Shown one piece after another: positions 7,680 to 16,484 of a stretch of DNA of 64,000 bases. The DNA comes from Secundilactobacillus pentosiphilus. Lineage in GTDB: Bacteria; Bacillota; Bacilli; Lactobacillales; Lactobacillaceae. Both the position numbers and the translations under genes were made by a program. The stretch covers positions 62,001 through 126,000 of the forward strand of contig NZ_BCMI01000004.1 of NCBI RefSeq assembly GCF_002217985.1, written 5' to 3'. The number at the start of each line of letters is the position of its first letter. Position 1 is the stretch's first letter. Under the pieces are notes generated by a model, which saw nothing but the letters and a program-made list of their open reading frames with translations, searched no databases and was not told the origin of the DNA.

Positions 7680-10118
7680 ATGAAAATATCTAAGCCCATT
7701 AGTCGTATGAACCAAGGCAAAGTGTGTCCATTTGAGTATAAAAGTGAGAAATACTGGCTGTATGTAGGCCTGACCACTGTAACAATGATGACGGGATTCG
7801 TTGTTAACACGACACTTGCTAGTGCTCAAACAACATCAGCTGAACACGTTTCAACAGTGCGAACAGCCCCCAAAAGTATCACGGAGAACCCCTCAACAAG
7901 TGATGCAACTAAGGTACAGAACAGTAAAAGTGTTGCATCAGACAGTTCAAGTTCTGCGACTACGACGTCTGCTTCTCAGGATAACGCTGGTGTTAGTCAA
8001 ACGAATAATCTCCAAGGGTCTTCTTCGAGTAATACGACCAGCACGATGCCTGAAAATAAAGCTGGGGCGACTGATGTTGAGGTCGAACAAGACGTGGCAA
8101 CTGCTGATTCTGAAAGGGCAGCGAGTGACGCTAAAACGAGTCAACCTACTCAAACTAACACTTCCAATGAAATTAATCATGATGACTATTTAAAAAATCT
8201 GGGAGTTGATGTTGATAAACTCAATTCAAACAGCGTTTTGAAAATCGCTTCTTTATTTCACATTTTCGCTAAGCAGGCGAGTTTAAACGCTGATACCAAT
8301 GGTAATTTAGCCGTTGAGATTTTGAAAAACGCTAATGATTTCGGTACTCGTGGTACTTCGGACAATTTAACTGAAGGTGATATTGATTATATTCAACAAT
8401 TAGAGTCGAATTTGATCAGTAATGCCTTTAGAAATCCCACATTTAATCATGTTGTGCTTGGAAAAGGTGTTCAGGTATCCACGGATGCGAACAATAAAGT
8501 TACGATTAATGGTGTCCGAATCGATAATTTAAAGCCGGAAGAAGTTTCCCAAGATGCTAATGGAGAAACGTACATTGATTTTGATCAAGTCTTTGCAGAT
8601 CTCATTAAAGAATCAACTGATTTTTCCAGTCAAACAGATTCTGACGGTGTTAAAAAAGATTTTTCAGACCAAAATCAGCGGTATGTTGATGTCACCAACG
8701 CAACTTCATCTGATGGCATCGTTTATGTCAACGTGCCGGTAAGCAATCTGAGTGCACCGCAGGCGATCACGATTAAGGGCCTAGATAAAGATAGCCCAAC
8801 AATTGTGATCAATGTCACTGATATTCCTGCAGAAGGTGTCCAAAATATTTCGACCCAGGTTCGGTTAGCTTATGGTACTGATCAGAAAATCGTAAGTAAT
8901 GGTGAATCACACAATGAGCCCAATCACGTTTTGTGGAACCTGGGCACAGGAAATCAAACGTTTAATTTTAATAGCGGTCAATTTCTGGGCAGCATTCTTG
9001 CACCTAACGCCACTATTAATGCAGGTGTTAATATCGATGGCAACATTGTGGCCAATACAGTTAATATCAGCGGCGGGGAATCTCACCGATGGGACCTTCA
9101 ACCACGAACGGTAACGGACAATCCACAAGGCGAAGTGCCGGATGGTATCCGGGCCTACTTCAAATCAGAAGTACCGACGGACAACGTTCCGCACACGTAC
9201 GTCCAAGGCGAAGTGCCGGATGGCATTCGAGCCTATTTCAAATCAGAAGTCCCAACGGGCGATGTTCCGCATACGTATGTGCAAGGCGAAGTGCCGGATG
9301 GCATTCGAGCCTATTTCAAATCAGAAGTCCCAACGGGCGATGTTCCGCATACGTATGTGCAAGGTGAAGTGCCAGATGGTATCCAAGTTTACTTCAAAGC
9401 GGGTTCACCAACCGACAGCGTTCCGCACACGTACGTCCAGGGTGAGGTACCGGATGGTATTCGAGCTTACTTCAAAGCGGGTTCACCAACCGACAGCGTT
9501 CCGCACACGTACGTACAAGGCGAAGTACCGGATGGCATTCGAGCTTACTTCAAAGCGGGTTCACCAACCGACAGCGTTCCGCACACGTACGTCCAAGGCG
9601 AAGTACCAGATGGTATCCGAGCTTACTTCAAATCAGAAGTCCCAACGGAAGACGTACCGCATACCACAATTCCAGCTGTACCGACTCAGCCAACGACACC
9701 ATCAACGCCGCAGCCTGCACAGCCGACGACGCCATCAACACCCCAACCTGCACAGCCGTTACAGCCAACAACGCCTTTACAACCGGAATCAGGCAAGGTA
9801 GTGACTACCGGTACTGATGAGAATCGAGCTTCGCGGATAGTAAAAGCACACGCACAACCTAGAATTGAGAATTTAGTTTCAGAGGATGGCGAAGCTGTGC
9901 CACGGGCTGTCGTTGAACCAGAGAAGAATGCTTCAAGCGATAGTCATCTGGTTTCAAAGGGGACTGCTATTAGACAATCAAAGCCGTCTAATACTCAGGC
10001 TTACACGCCGCAATTAAGCGAAGTTTCGGAAAAGCCGGTTTCAATCATAGGTTATGCTTTACTGGTTTTGGGCAGCTTAGTGAAGTGGTTGACCTTTAGG
10101 AAAAAACGAGAAAATTAA
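7680..10118 (+). CDS. Cell-surface protein with choice-of-anchor-A domain and 26-residue repeats
   Basis: An 812-residue exported protein. It has a KxYKxGKxW-like signal (FEYKSEKYWLYVGL, then a hydrophobic run ending near ASA), a Ser/Thr-rich stalk, a choice-of-anchor-A adhesin domain in the middle ('LWNLGTGNQTFNFNSGQFLGSILAPNATI'), seven 26-residue repeats (QGEVPDGIRAYFK...PHTYV, encoded at 9126-9665), a PTTPSTPQPAQ spacer and a C-terminal hydrophobic helix with a basic tail. The expected LPQTSE sortase motif reads TPQLSE, with Leu and Thr in exchanged places, so covalent wall anchoring is doubtful. ATG start with aaaggagg upstream. Likely role: adhesion; ligand unknown. It is flanked by terminators, so probably monocistronic. 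Confidence 0.85.
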   Translation: MKISKPISRMNQGKVCPFEYKSEKYWLYVGLTTVTMMTGFVVNTTLASAQTTSAEHVSTVRTAPKSITENPSTSDATKVQNSKSVASDSSSSATTTSASQDNAGVSQTNNLQGSSSSNTTSTMPENKAGATDVEVEQDVATADSERAASDAKTSQPTQTNTSNEINHDDYLKNLGVDVDKLNSNSVLKIASLFHIFAKQASLNADTNGNLAVEILKNANDFGTRGTSDNLTEGDIDYIQQLESNLISNAFRNPTFNHVVLGKGVQVSTDANNKVTINGVRIDNLKPEEVSQDANGETYIDFDQVFADLIKESTDFSSQTDSDGVKKDFSDQNQRYVDVTNATSSDGIVYVNVPVSNLSAPQAITIKGLDKDSPTIVINVTDIPAEGVQNISTQVRLAYGTDQKIVSNGESHNEPNHVLWNLGTGNQTFNFNSGQFLGSILAPNATINAGVNIDGNIVANTVNISGGESHRWDLQPRTVTDNPQGEVPDGIRAYFKSEVPTDNVPHTYVQGEVPDGIRAYFKSEVPTGDVPHTYVQGEVPDGIRAYFKSEVPTGDVPHTYVQGEVPDGIQVYFKAGSPTDSVPHTYVQGEVPDGIRAYFKAGSPTDSVPHTYVQGEVPDGIRAYFKAGSPTDSVPHTYVQGEVPDGIRAYFKSEVPTEDVPHTTIPAVPTQPTTPSTPQPAQPTTPSTPQPAQPLQPTTPLQPESGKVVTTGTDENRASRIVKAHAQPRIENLVSEDGEAVPRAVVEPEKNASSDSHLVSKGTAIRQSKPSNTQAYTPQLSEVSEKPVSIIGYALLVLGSLVKWLTFRKKREN
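9126..9665 (+). repeat. Seven tandem 78-bp repeats inside the surface-protein gene
   Basis: Units begin QGEVPDGI(R/Q)(A/V)YFK and end VPHTYV. Two sub-types differ in the middle: SEVPT(D/G/E)(N/D) in units 1-3 and 7, and AGSPTDS in units 4-6. Units 2-3 and 5-6 are almost identical in DNA, indicating recent duplication and probable copy-number variation between strains. Confidence 0.9.
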
Positions 10119-10132
10119 GGAAAATCGATCAG

Positions 10133-10199
10133 TACTTTGATTCCCCCAAACAACGACTACTGGTTGTTTTTATCAAAGTATTCGGTTCCTCTCCGAACC
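10133..10199 (+). other. Two 3' UTR hairpins before the terminator
   Basis: Nested arms TACTTTGAT/ATCAAAGTA (10133-10141, 10172-10180) and AAACAAC/GTTGTTT (10148-10154, 10163-10169), then GGTTC/GAACC (10184-10199). They precede the terminator and may protect the mRNA 3' end; no function is known. Confidence 0.5.
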
Positions 10200-10202
10200 C
10201 AT

Positions 10203-10247
10203 AAAAATAACCGCTAAGATTAAAATTCAATCTTAGCGGTTATTTTT
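10203..10247. terminator. Bidirectional terminator, surface protein / permease
   Basis: 19-bp perfect inverted repeat (arms 10203-10221 and 10229-10247) with A-run and T-run at the ends, between convergent genes. Confidence 0.9.
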
Positions 10248-10261
10248 GGTTTAATGTGAGA

Positions 10262-11620
10262 TTAAATGGGTTTAACTTTTCCATGGAACTTAACGAAGTA
10301 CAAAATCGTCATGATGGCTAAGAAAATAACACCGATCAGAATAGAAATCCGGGTTTCAGGGTTAAAGAACATGAACACTAGTGTGACAAATAAGAAAGCC
10401 AGTGTTAAGTAGTTTGACCATGGCGACAGCGGCATTTTGAACGGATGGTTAACCATGGAGTCTTGATGCTGTTTTCTGAATTCAATTTGACTGATCAGAA
10501 TAACGATCCAAGGAATCATCCCGGGCAAAACACTAGAACTGTAAACCATCACGAAAATGTTGCTGGCATCTTTAAAGAAGTATGGCGAAACGAAGTCTAA
10601 AACAACTCCCAAGAAGATACCCAATGAAATTGCGATTACGGAATAGAAAGGAACCCCATGCTTGTTTAACTTCAAAAAGCTCTTTGGCAGCTGGCCGTTA
10701 TTAGCTAGGGTGTATGACATCCGACTGGCACTATAGATCCCAGAGTTAGAACCTGATAATGCGGCGGTGATCACAACGAAGTTAATGATTGAAGCCGCTG
10801 AAGTAATCCCGACTTTTGCGAACGTTTCAACGAAGGGTGACCCCACGTTATTCAGTTCGTTCCAAGGATAAATACTTAAAATAACAAAAATAGCACCAAT
10901 ATAGAAAATCAGAATTCTAAAGACGGTGGACCGGATAGCCTTCACCAAGGTATGCTGCGGGTTTTCAGCTTCACCAGCCGTGACCCCGATCAGTTCAATC
11001 CCTTGATATGAAGCTAAAACAATCGATAGCGCAAAGACAAAGCCCTTAAAGCCGCCAGTAAAGAAACCGTGAGTCCAAATATTTGAAATGCCAATTGGAT
11101 GGAAGTGGTTGCCAATACCAAAAACAATCAAACCAAGACCAACGATGATCATCAAGACGATAGTGACAACCTTGATTAAAGCAAACCAAAATTCAAGTTC
11201 GCCAAACATCTTGACGGAGACTAAGTTAGCTAAACACAGGAAAGTAATGGCGACGATCCCGGGAATCCAAGCGGGTAATCCGGGCCACCAAAATTTAAAG
11301 TAACCGCCAATAGCAATCATTTCACTCATACCAACAATTACGAATTGGAAAATATTGCTCCAAGCAGTTAAGTAGCCAGCTAGGGGACTGATATATTCGG
11401 TTGCAAACTTTGAGAACGAACCAGTATCTGGATCAACGTAAAGCATTTCCCCTAAAGCCCGCATGATCAGATATAGGAACATCCCGGCAATAGCGTAAGC
11501 AATCAATACAGACGGCCCGGTCCACTTGATAGTCGATGTGGCACCCATGAACAGCCCGACGCCAATGGTTCCGCCGAGCGCAATCATTTGCATCTGACGC
11601 GCACTCAATTTTCGTTTCAT
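10262..11620 (-). CDS. APC-superfamily amino-acid permease (AAT family)
   Basis: A 452-residue, 12-helix transporter. The N-terminus 'MIALGGTIGVGLFMG' is the substrate-binding helix-1 signature, and 'SYQGIELIGVTAGEAENP' is the typical AAT-family helix-6/loop motif. It should import an amino acid by proton symport; the substrate (for example Lys, Asn, Pro, GABA or aromatic) cannot be read from the sequence. Start ATG has gaaaggga about 10 nt upstream. Monocistronic and convergent with the surface protein gene. Confidence 0.88.
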   Translation of the reverse strand: MKRKLSARQMQMIALGGTIGVGLFMGATSTIKWTGPSVLIAYAIAGMFLYLIMRALGEMLYVDPDTGSFSKFATEYISPLAGYLTAWSNIFQFVIVGMSEMIAIGGYFKFWWPGLPAWIPGIVAITFLCLANLVSVKMFGELEFWFALIKVVTIVLMIIVGLGLIVFGIGNHFHPIGISNIWTHGFFTGGFKGFVFALSIVLASYQGIELIGVTAGEAENPQHTLVKAIRSTVFRILIFYIGAIFVILSIYPWNELNNVGSPFVETFAKVGITSAASIINFVVITAALSGSNSGIYSASRMSYTLANNGQLPKSFLKLNKHGVPFYSVIAISLGIFLGVVLDFVSPYFFKDASNIFVMVYSSSVLPGMIPWIVILISQIEFRKQHQDSMVNHPFKMPLSPWSNYLTLAFLFVTLVFMFFNPETRISILIGVIFLAIMTILYFVKFHGKVKPI

Positions 11621-11947
11621 AATCTCTTATCCCTTTCACATAAAATGAGACACTCCGAGAGGTCAAGTCAACTATGACAACATCAAGTAATCTCTGTATT
11701 TAATGTCATCATATCGTGGATGATGTGAGCATGTTTCATCAATGTTTATTAGTTTTATATGAGAATAATGTTACACGAAACTCCGAATAAGTGCAAATAA
11801 AATCTCGTAATATGAATATATTTACGTTCAATCAGCGTTAGTTACGGCAACTTAGTTCAGGCATGCACATATATATTCAGTCATATCAAAAGAATGAAAA
11901 GTTGTAGAATGGTAAGGAAGACTAATAAGGAGGACCAACAGCACGCT
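11621..11947. other. Divergent promoter region, permease / corA
   Basis: AT-rich 327-bp gap between divergent genes. It must hold both promoters, but no unambiguous -35/-10 pair or operator was identified. Confidence 0.4.
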
Positions 11948-12889
11948 ATGATTGCACAACATCAGCTATGGCAGGGACTGAACTGGCTTTCGGTCGATCA
12001 GCCAGACAGCCGCGACTTTAATCAGTTGCGAGACACCTATCAAATTAAGAAAAAATATATTGGCTATATGAGAGATATTCGTGAACGAGCCCGTTTTGAT
12101 TACGATACCGAAACCGGCTGCAGTTTATTGATTTTCCGATCTGTGAATCAGGGCGAAGAGGGACTTGATAGTACTGAGTATTTAGAGACAGTGCCGTTTT
12201 GCATCATTATCAAGGGAACGAATTTGATTACGGTGACCCACCCCAGAAACACCTACATCACGAATCTGCTAAAAGACGTGATCAAAGTCACCCAGTCCCT
12301 GTCTCAGCCGGCTGATAGTCTGATGACGTTGGTCTTCAAACTCATTTTTCGATTGAACGAAGATTATCTGGATCGAATCGATGAGATGAACAAGGCGCGT
12401 GAGTCATTGGAGAGCGTCCAGAAACGGCCGAATAATAAACAGATTAAACAGCTGTCTAATTTGGATAAACGGCTGGTTTATTTAAAAACTGCGGCGAATA
12501 ATAACGTGATTGCCATTCGTCAGGTACAGGTCCTGTCGGATGCCGATGATGACCCGCTGACCTTATCGACCACTGAACTGCAGCATCTCAAAGACTTGCG
12601 CGTCGAAGTGGAACAGAGCCGTGAAATGGCCAATATTGCGGCTGAAATCGTGGAGCAGGTCGTGAGTTCCTATAGTAATATCCTGGATAATAGTATTAAC
12701 AACACCATGAGACTGTTAACGGTCTGGTCGCTAGCCTTGGCGATCCCGCCAATTGTTTCCGGCTTCTGGGGGATGAACATGCCTTTACCGCTAGCGAAGG
12801 CACCTTGGGGATGGCTGCTTTCCATCGTGATTTCCGTCGTACCGATCGGGTTGTTGCTGTGGTATCTGAAAAAGCATCACGATATTTAG
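11948..12889 (+). CDS. corA: CorA-type Mg2+/Co2+ transporter
   Basis: A 313-residue protein: cytoplasmic alpha/beta N-terminal part, long coiled helix, then two C-terminal membrane helices. The CorA signature 'GFWGMNMPLP' (GMN selectivity loop) lies between helix 1 (LLTVWSLALAIPPIVSG) and helix 2 (WGWLLSIVISVVPIGLLLWYL), and a basic tail follows. It should form a pentameric divalent-cation channel. Upstream ATGs at 11894 and 11909 are in frame but lack an SD; I prefer 11948, where aaggagg is 14 nt away (rather far), because the protein then begins like other family members. No Mg-sensing riboswitch was seen. Confidence 0.85.
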   Translation: MIAQHQLWQGLNWLSVDQPDSRDFNQLRDTYQIKKKYIGYMRDIRERARFDYDTETGCSLLIFRSVNQGEEGLDSTEYLETVPFCIIIKGTNLITVTHPRNTYITNLLKDVIKVTQSLSQPADSLMTLVFKLIFRLNEDYLDRIDEMNKARESLESVQKRPNNKQIKQLSNLDKRLVYLKTAANNNVIAIRQVQVLSDADDDPLTLSTTELQHLKDLRVEVEQSREMANIAAEIVEQVVSSYSNILDNSINNTMRLLTVWSLALAIPPIVSGFWGMNMPLPLAKAPWGWLLSIVISVVPIGLLLWYLKKHHDI

Positions 12890-12900
12890 GCAAATTAAGC

Positions 12901-12929
12901 TTGACGAATGAGAAAATGGGGTATATATT
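12901..12929 (+). promoter_or_regulatory. Promoter of the Val T-box transcript
   Basis: -35 TTGACG (12901-12906), 17-bp spacer, -10 TATATT (12924-12929). Confidence 0.75.
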
Positions 12930-12935
12930 AAAAGC

Positions 12936-13226
12936 ACATTAATAAATGATGAGAAAAAGCAAATGCGATGATAAGGAGAGTAGCCATTAGTGACGGCTAA
13001 GTGAGCCCCGTAAAGTGCGAAGGGGTGTTTGAGCTAACGGTGAAAGTAGCCTTTGAGCAATGGATGCGATAGTTGAGTGTTCATGGTGTATCCGCCTTAC
13101 TGGATCAGCGTATCGTCCCGGGACCGTACGTGAGAGGTGTTGACCTGCAAAGGTGACACGAATTAAGGTGGTACAGCGCATAAGCGCCCTTGATCGAGTG
13201 ATGAACTTGATCAAGGGCGCTTTTTT
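12936..13226 (+). promoter_or_regulatory. T-box riboswitch, Val specifier (GUA)
   Basis: A complete T-box leader: AGTA S-turn strand, a distal stem-loop with GTGAGCC...GCGAAGGGG, the 3' specifier strand GAAA-GTA-GCCTTTGAGC, the T-box AAGGTGGTACAGCG at 13165-13178 (bulge UGGU, expecting a tRNA with discriminator A), and a strong intrinsic terminator (arms 13184-13195 and 13209-13220, then six T). Alignment to the classical 'GAAA-codon-purine' specifier layout gives GTA, valine. Uncharged tRNA-Val should allow read-through into the downstream reductase gene. Confidence 0.88.
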
Positions 13227-13262
13227 CTTATTAAATTAAATCAAAATTGGAGTGTGATTTTA

Positions 13263-14261
13263 ATGGAATTTGCAATGATCGGTGCAGGAGCAATGGGGTT
13301 ACGTTATGGGATTTTGCTGCAGGAGGCCGGTAACGACGTCACGTTTATCGATACCTGGCAGCCGCACATTGATAAGATCCGTGAACAGGGCGGCGTATAC
13401 GTTTCCCGTGATCATCAGGACCGCCACCTGGTTCCCATTAAACTAGAAACGCCTGAGACGTATCAGGGTGATCCGGATATGCTGATTTTCTTCACCAAGC
13501 AAATGCAGCTCGCCGATTTTCTAAAGCGCTGTGAACACTTCTTTAACGACCGTCAATACGCCTTTACCTGCATGAACGGCATGGGGCACATTGAAAAGCT
13601 GCAGCAGTACTTTGCGGATGACAAGATCATTGCCGGGACTGCCCTGATTGCCACCGTTTTAAACGGCCCTGGCGACGTTGATTTCATGGGTAAGCGTGGC
13701 GCCGGCAAGATGAACATGGCTAACTTGACGGAGAAACCCGACGAGATGACTCATAGGCTATTTGATGAGCTTCAAAAAGCGCAGATGAACCCAACCTTGA
13801 CCACTAACTTTAAAGGCACCCTGATGACAAAGGTCATTTTTAACTCAGTGATCAATACGCTGTGCACGATGTTTGAAATCCCGATGGGAGAACTGGGCAA
13901 CTTTGAAAAAGCATACGACCTCGGTCGCCAGCTCATCGATGAAGCTTACGATATTTGCGAACGTGCCGGTATTACGCTGGTTTCTACCCGTGAAGAAGAA
14001 ATGCATGCCTTAGACATTAATACGCGGATCGATATGCCGCTGCATTACCCCTCCATGTATCAGGATATGATCCACGACCGGCCGACTGAGGTTGATTATA
14101 TTAATGGTTATATTGCTGACCTCGGCCGTGAGTATCACTATGAAGCTAAAACCCACATTTTCCTCACTAATCTCGTTCACTTAGCGGAATACCACCGGGC
14201 AAACGAAAAGCAGGCTAGAGAAGCTGAGGCAGCACACGCTAAGACGGCTCAGAGCGCGTAA
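13263..14261 (+). CDS. Ketopantoate-reductase-family 2-keto-acid reductase
   Basis: A 332-residue NADPH-dependent enzyme. Rossmann motif 'MIGAGAMGLRYG' at the N-terminus; conserved catalytic-domain motif 'LMTKVIFNSVINTLCTMF' (Lys and two Asn) near residue 195. Members make pantoate from ketopantoate (PanE), but lactic-acid-bacterial relatives (Lactococcus 'PanE') reduce branched-chain 2-keto acids to D-2-hydroxy acids. The Val T-box fits either role, since 2-ketoisovalerate is the precursor of both valine and ketopantoate. ATG 13263 was chosen over GTG 13254 because ggagtg is its SD. It overlaps the convergent pheA-like gene by 13 bp. Confidence 0.8.
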   Translation: MEFAMIGAGAMGLRYGILLQEAGNDVTFIDTWQPHIDKIREQGGVYVSRDHQDRHLVPIKLETPETYQGDPDMLIFFTKQMQLADFLKRCEHFFNDRQYAFTCMNGMGHIEKLQQYFADDKIIAGTALIATVLNGPGDVDFMGKRGAGKMNMANLTEKPDEMTHRLFDELQKAQMNPTLTTNFKGTLMTKVIFNSVINTLCTMFEIPMGELGNFEKAYDLGRQLIDEAYDICERAGITLVSTREEEMHALDINTRIDMPLHYPSMYQDMIHDRPTEVDYINGYIADLGREYHYEAKTHIFLTNLVHLAEYHRANEKQAREAEAAHAKTAQSA

Positions 14262-15091
14262 ATCCCAAGCGGATGAATCGTATAACTGTCAGCCATCCGC
14301 GAAAGGGTCTCAAACAAAATGGCTCTCTGCTTAAGCGTGCCGGAAATTTCGATATAAAAGGAGTAGATGCCAATCTTTTGACGGGTAGGCATCGACATGA
14401 TCGTTACCAGGTTTAAATGCGTTTTAGCAAAGTAGGATAGGATCTGGTAAAGAACGCCGACTTCCTCAGTTGGCGGTGTGATAAAAAGTGCGGATTTAAA
14501 TGAAACAGTTTCATCTTCAACCGGTTGTGCAGGTACCTTCAACGCAGCCGGTTGTTTTTTGAAGATGATGAACCGTGTATTGTTATCGGTTTGATCCGCA
14601 ACGTTTGGCAGCTTAAACGGAAAATCTGCCACGTCGAGTTGAGACTGCGGCATGATCGCGGCATCACCAGCCTGACCATCCCGCAGTTTTTCAACGGAAA
14701 TCATGTTACTGGACGTGGTTATGATCTCTGCGTTGGGGAGTTGCGCCAATAAGTTTTGGCACTGCCCTTCAGTTTTGAATTGAACGAAGATTCGCTTAAT
14801 GTCATCTAAACGACTAACTTTACCAGCTAAGCCAAAGTTAACGGGGACGGTGACTTCACCGATTTCCGTAATGTCCGCAACTTGCAGTCGTTGCAGCGTT
14901 GCCAAAACAAAACCGTCCAACTGGTTTTCTATAGGCAGCAAGCCAATACCATCAGGCGTGACGGCTTCGTAAACCTGATCAAAGGTGTTGCGGTAATCGA
15001 TGTCGATATTGTCAATTGGGTGTAAGGTAAGGTATTTTCGGGCAGCGGCGTCAGCAAACGTGCCGGCAGGACCGAGTACAGAAAACGTCAT
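14249..15091 (-). CDS. pheA: Prephenate dehydratase with ACT domain
   Basis: A 280-residue monofunctional enzyme that should convert prephenate to phenylpyruvate. Catalytic-domain motifs: 'LGPAGTFADAAA' at the N-terminus, 'LLPIENQLDG' (family PIENS, here Gln instead of Ser) and 'NNTRFIIF' (essential TRF). The C-terminal ACT domain keeps 'GVLYQILSYFAKTHLNL' but the phenylalanine-binding ESRP motif reads MSMP, so feedback inhibition may be altered. No chorismate mutase domain. Start ATG preceded by ggaggttt. The stop overlaps the end of the convergent reductase gene. No obvious terminator lies between them. Confidence 0.8.
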   Translation of the reverse strand: MTFSVLGPAGTFADAAARKYLTLHPIDNIDIDYRNTFDQVYEAVTPDGIGLLPIENQLDGFVLATLQRLQVADITEIGEVTVPVNFGLAGKVSRLDDIKRIFVQFKTEGQCQNLLAQLPNAEIITTSSNMISVEKLRDGQAGDAAIMPQSQLDVADFPFKLPNVADQTDNNTRFIIFKKQPAALKVPAQPVEDETVSFKSALFITPPTEEVGVLYQILSYFAKTHLNLVTIMSMPTRQKIGIYSFYIEISGTLKQRAILFETLSRMADSYTIHPLGIYAL

Positions 15092-15225
15092 TTTGAAACC
15101 TCCAAGGTCTTTTGATATGAGTATAGCTTAAACTGAGCGTGAAATGAATAAAGGTTGTGTGCAATTTAATTGCGATTTGACCTCAATCGTGGCAGAATGG
15201 TAGCAACGTAAAAGGGGGAAATGAT

Positions 15226-15600
15226 ATGACCACTCTTCAAATGAGTCAAGAGGTTCAAACACGATTGCAAAACCACCTGACGAATGGTAACGAACAGCTG
15301 ATTTTAGACTTTGACGATGGTGTCGGGGCCTATTCGAAAGTCGGTGTCTGCTCACTGGACGTTAGCTTCCGTTTTCTAGTAGTTGACCAACAAGCCGTTG
15401 ACGCGATTTATGATGAAACGCTGGCTAGTCCGTTAGGTCCTGTCTTGATTAAAGGGTACGCGGATAATTTTGTCAACGAAGCCCCTGAACTTAATCTGAA
15501 TAAGTTTGGGCTGATCACTTTAAAAACAGCTGCCGGTGTCGTTGATACTAACGTGGAGATTTTAGATCATCCAGAAACGGTTGCTGCAGCCAGAGAATAA
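15226..15600 (+). CDS. Iron-sulfur biosynthesis (HesB-like) family protein
   Basis: A 124-residue protein resembling the HesB/IscA-like fold family of lactobacilli ('LILDFDDGVGAYSKVGVCSLDV', 'LIKGYADNFV'). True A-type Fe-S carriers have three conserved Cys; only one (GVCSLD) is present, so carrier function is doubtful and the name reflects fold rather than mechanism. ATG with aaaggggg about 9 nt upstream. Single gene, followed by a strong terminator. Confidence 0.65.
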   Translation: MTTLQMSQEVQTRLQNHLTNGNEQLILDFDDGVGAYSKVGVCSLDVSFRFLVVDQQAVDAIYDETLASPLGPVLIKGYADNFVNEAPELNLNKFGLITLKTAAGVVDTNVEILDHPETVAAARE

Positions 15601-15666
15601 AAGCCTGATCAAGAATCAGTAAAAGGAGTCTATTCTGATTAGGAAAATTAGGCAACTTCTTGACTA

Positions 15667-15706
15667 ATTAATAAACGCCACCTCAATATTGAGGTGGCGT
15701 TTATTA
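15667..15706. terminator. Bidirectional terminator
   Basis: Near-perfect 40-bp palindrome with GC core CGCCACCTC/GAGGTGGCG and AT ends, between the HesB-like gene and the convergent ABC operon. Confidence 0.88.
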
Positions 15707-15740
15707 ATATTAAATTTTGGGATTCAATGAGTGGGTTAAG

Positions 15741-16484
15741 TTAGACGTTTAGTACTTTATCCAAGAAGCTTTGCAGCCGCGGGTCCTTCGGGTGGTTGAA
15801 GATTTCATCTGGGGTACCCTGTTCTTGAATATTGCCGTCTTCAACGAAGACAACACGGTCGGCCACTTCTTTAGCGAAGCCCATTTCGTGGGTGACAACG
15901 ATCATGGTCATCCCCTGTTTTGCCAGTTGTTTCATAACTGCTAGGACATCGCCGACCATTTCGGGATCAAGTGCTGACGTTGGTTCGTCAAACAGCATGA
16001 CATCCGGGTTCATGGCTAGGGCACGGGCGATGGCGACACGTTGCTGCTGCCCGCCTGAAAGCGATTGAACGGTGGCGTTATATTTAGATTCCAGACCAAC
16101 CTGTGCCAGTAATTTCTTAGCTTGTGCAGCAGCTTTTTCTTTGGATGCCTTCTTTAATTCAACGGGAGCCAGCATGATGTTTTCACTGACGGATAAGTTA
16201 CTGAAGAGGTTGAAGTGTTGGAAGACCATGCCAATGTTTTCACGGATCTTATTGATATTAGCTTTCGGATCTGCAATGTCCATGTCGTCAATGACAATGG
16301 AACCGCTGGTGGGCGCTTCTAACCGGTTTAGGTTGCGCAGAAAAGTACTTTTCCCAGAACCAGATGGTCCGATAACGACCACCACTTCGTTATCGTGAAC
16401 TTCCAGGTTGATACCCTTTAGAACCTGGTTATCGCCGAAAGTCTTAATTAAATTGTGTACTTTTACTTTGATTTTTTCGTTCAT
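15741..16484 (-). CDS. Polar amino-acid ABC transporter ATPase (GlnQ type)
   Basis: A 247-residue ABC ATPase: Walker A '[18 protein letters not shown]', Q-loop '[13 protein letters not shown]', signature '[15 protein letters not shown]', Walker B '[12 protein letters not shown]' and switch '[13 protein letters not shown]', all typical of the PAAT (GlnQ/HisP) class. It energises uptake by the SBP-permease fusion encoded just upstream, with which it overlaps by 4 nt (ATGA). No separate permease is present. Substrate probably glutamine or another polar amino acid, not determined. Confidence 0.92.
   Translation of the reverse strand: MNEKIKVKVHNLIKTFGDNQVLKGINLEVHDNEVVVVIGPSGSGKSTFLRNLNRLEAPTSGSIVIDDMDIADPKANINKIRENIGMVFQHFNLFSNLSVSENIMLAPVELKKASKEKAAAQAKKLLAQVGLESKYNATVQSLSGGQQQRVAIARALAMNPDVMLFDEPTSALDPEMVGDVLAVMKQLAKQGMTMIVVTHEMGFAKEVADRVVFVEDGNIQEQGTPDEIFNHPKDPRLQSFLDKVLNV

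Noticed and set aside
7947-8180. Minus-strand ORF within the surface protein stalk
   Set aside because: Arg/Ser-rich complement of a Ser/Thr stalk, no SD; not a gene.
9142-9801. Second open frame across the 78-bp repeats
   Set aside because: Frame shadow kept open because 78 is a multiple of three; no start signal and no protein family.
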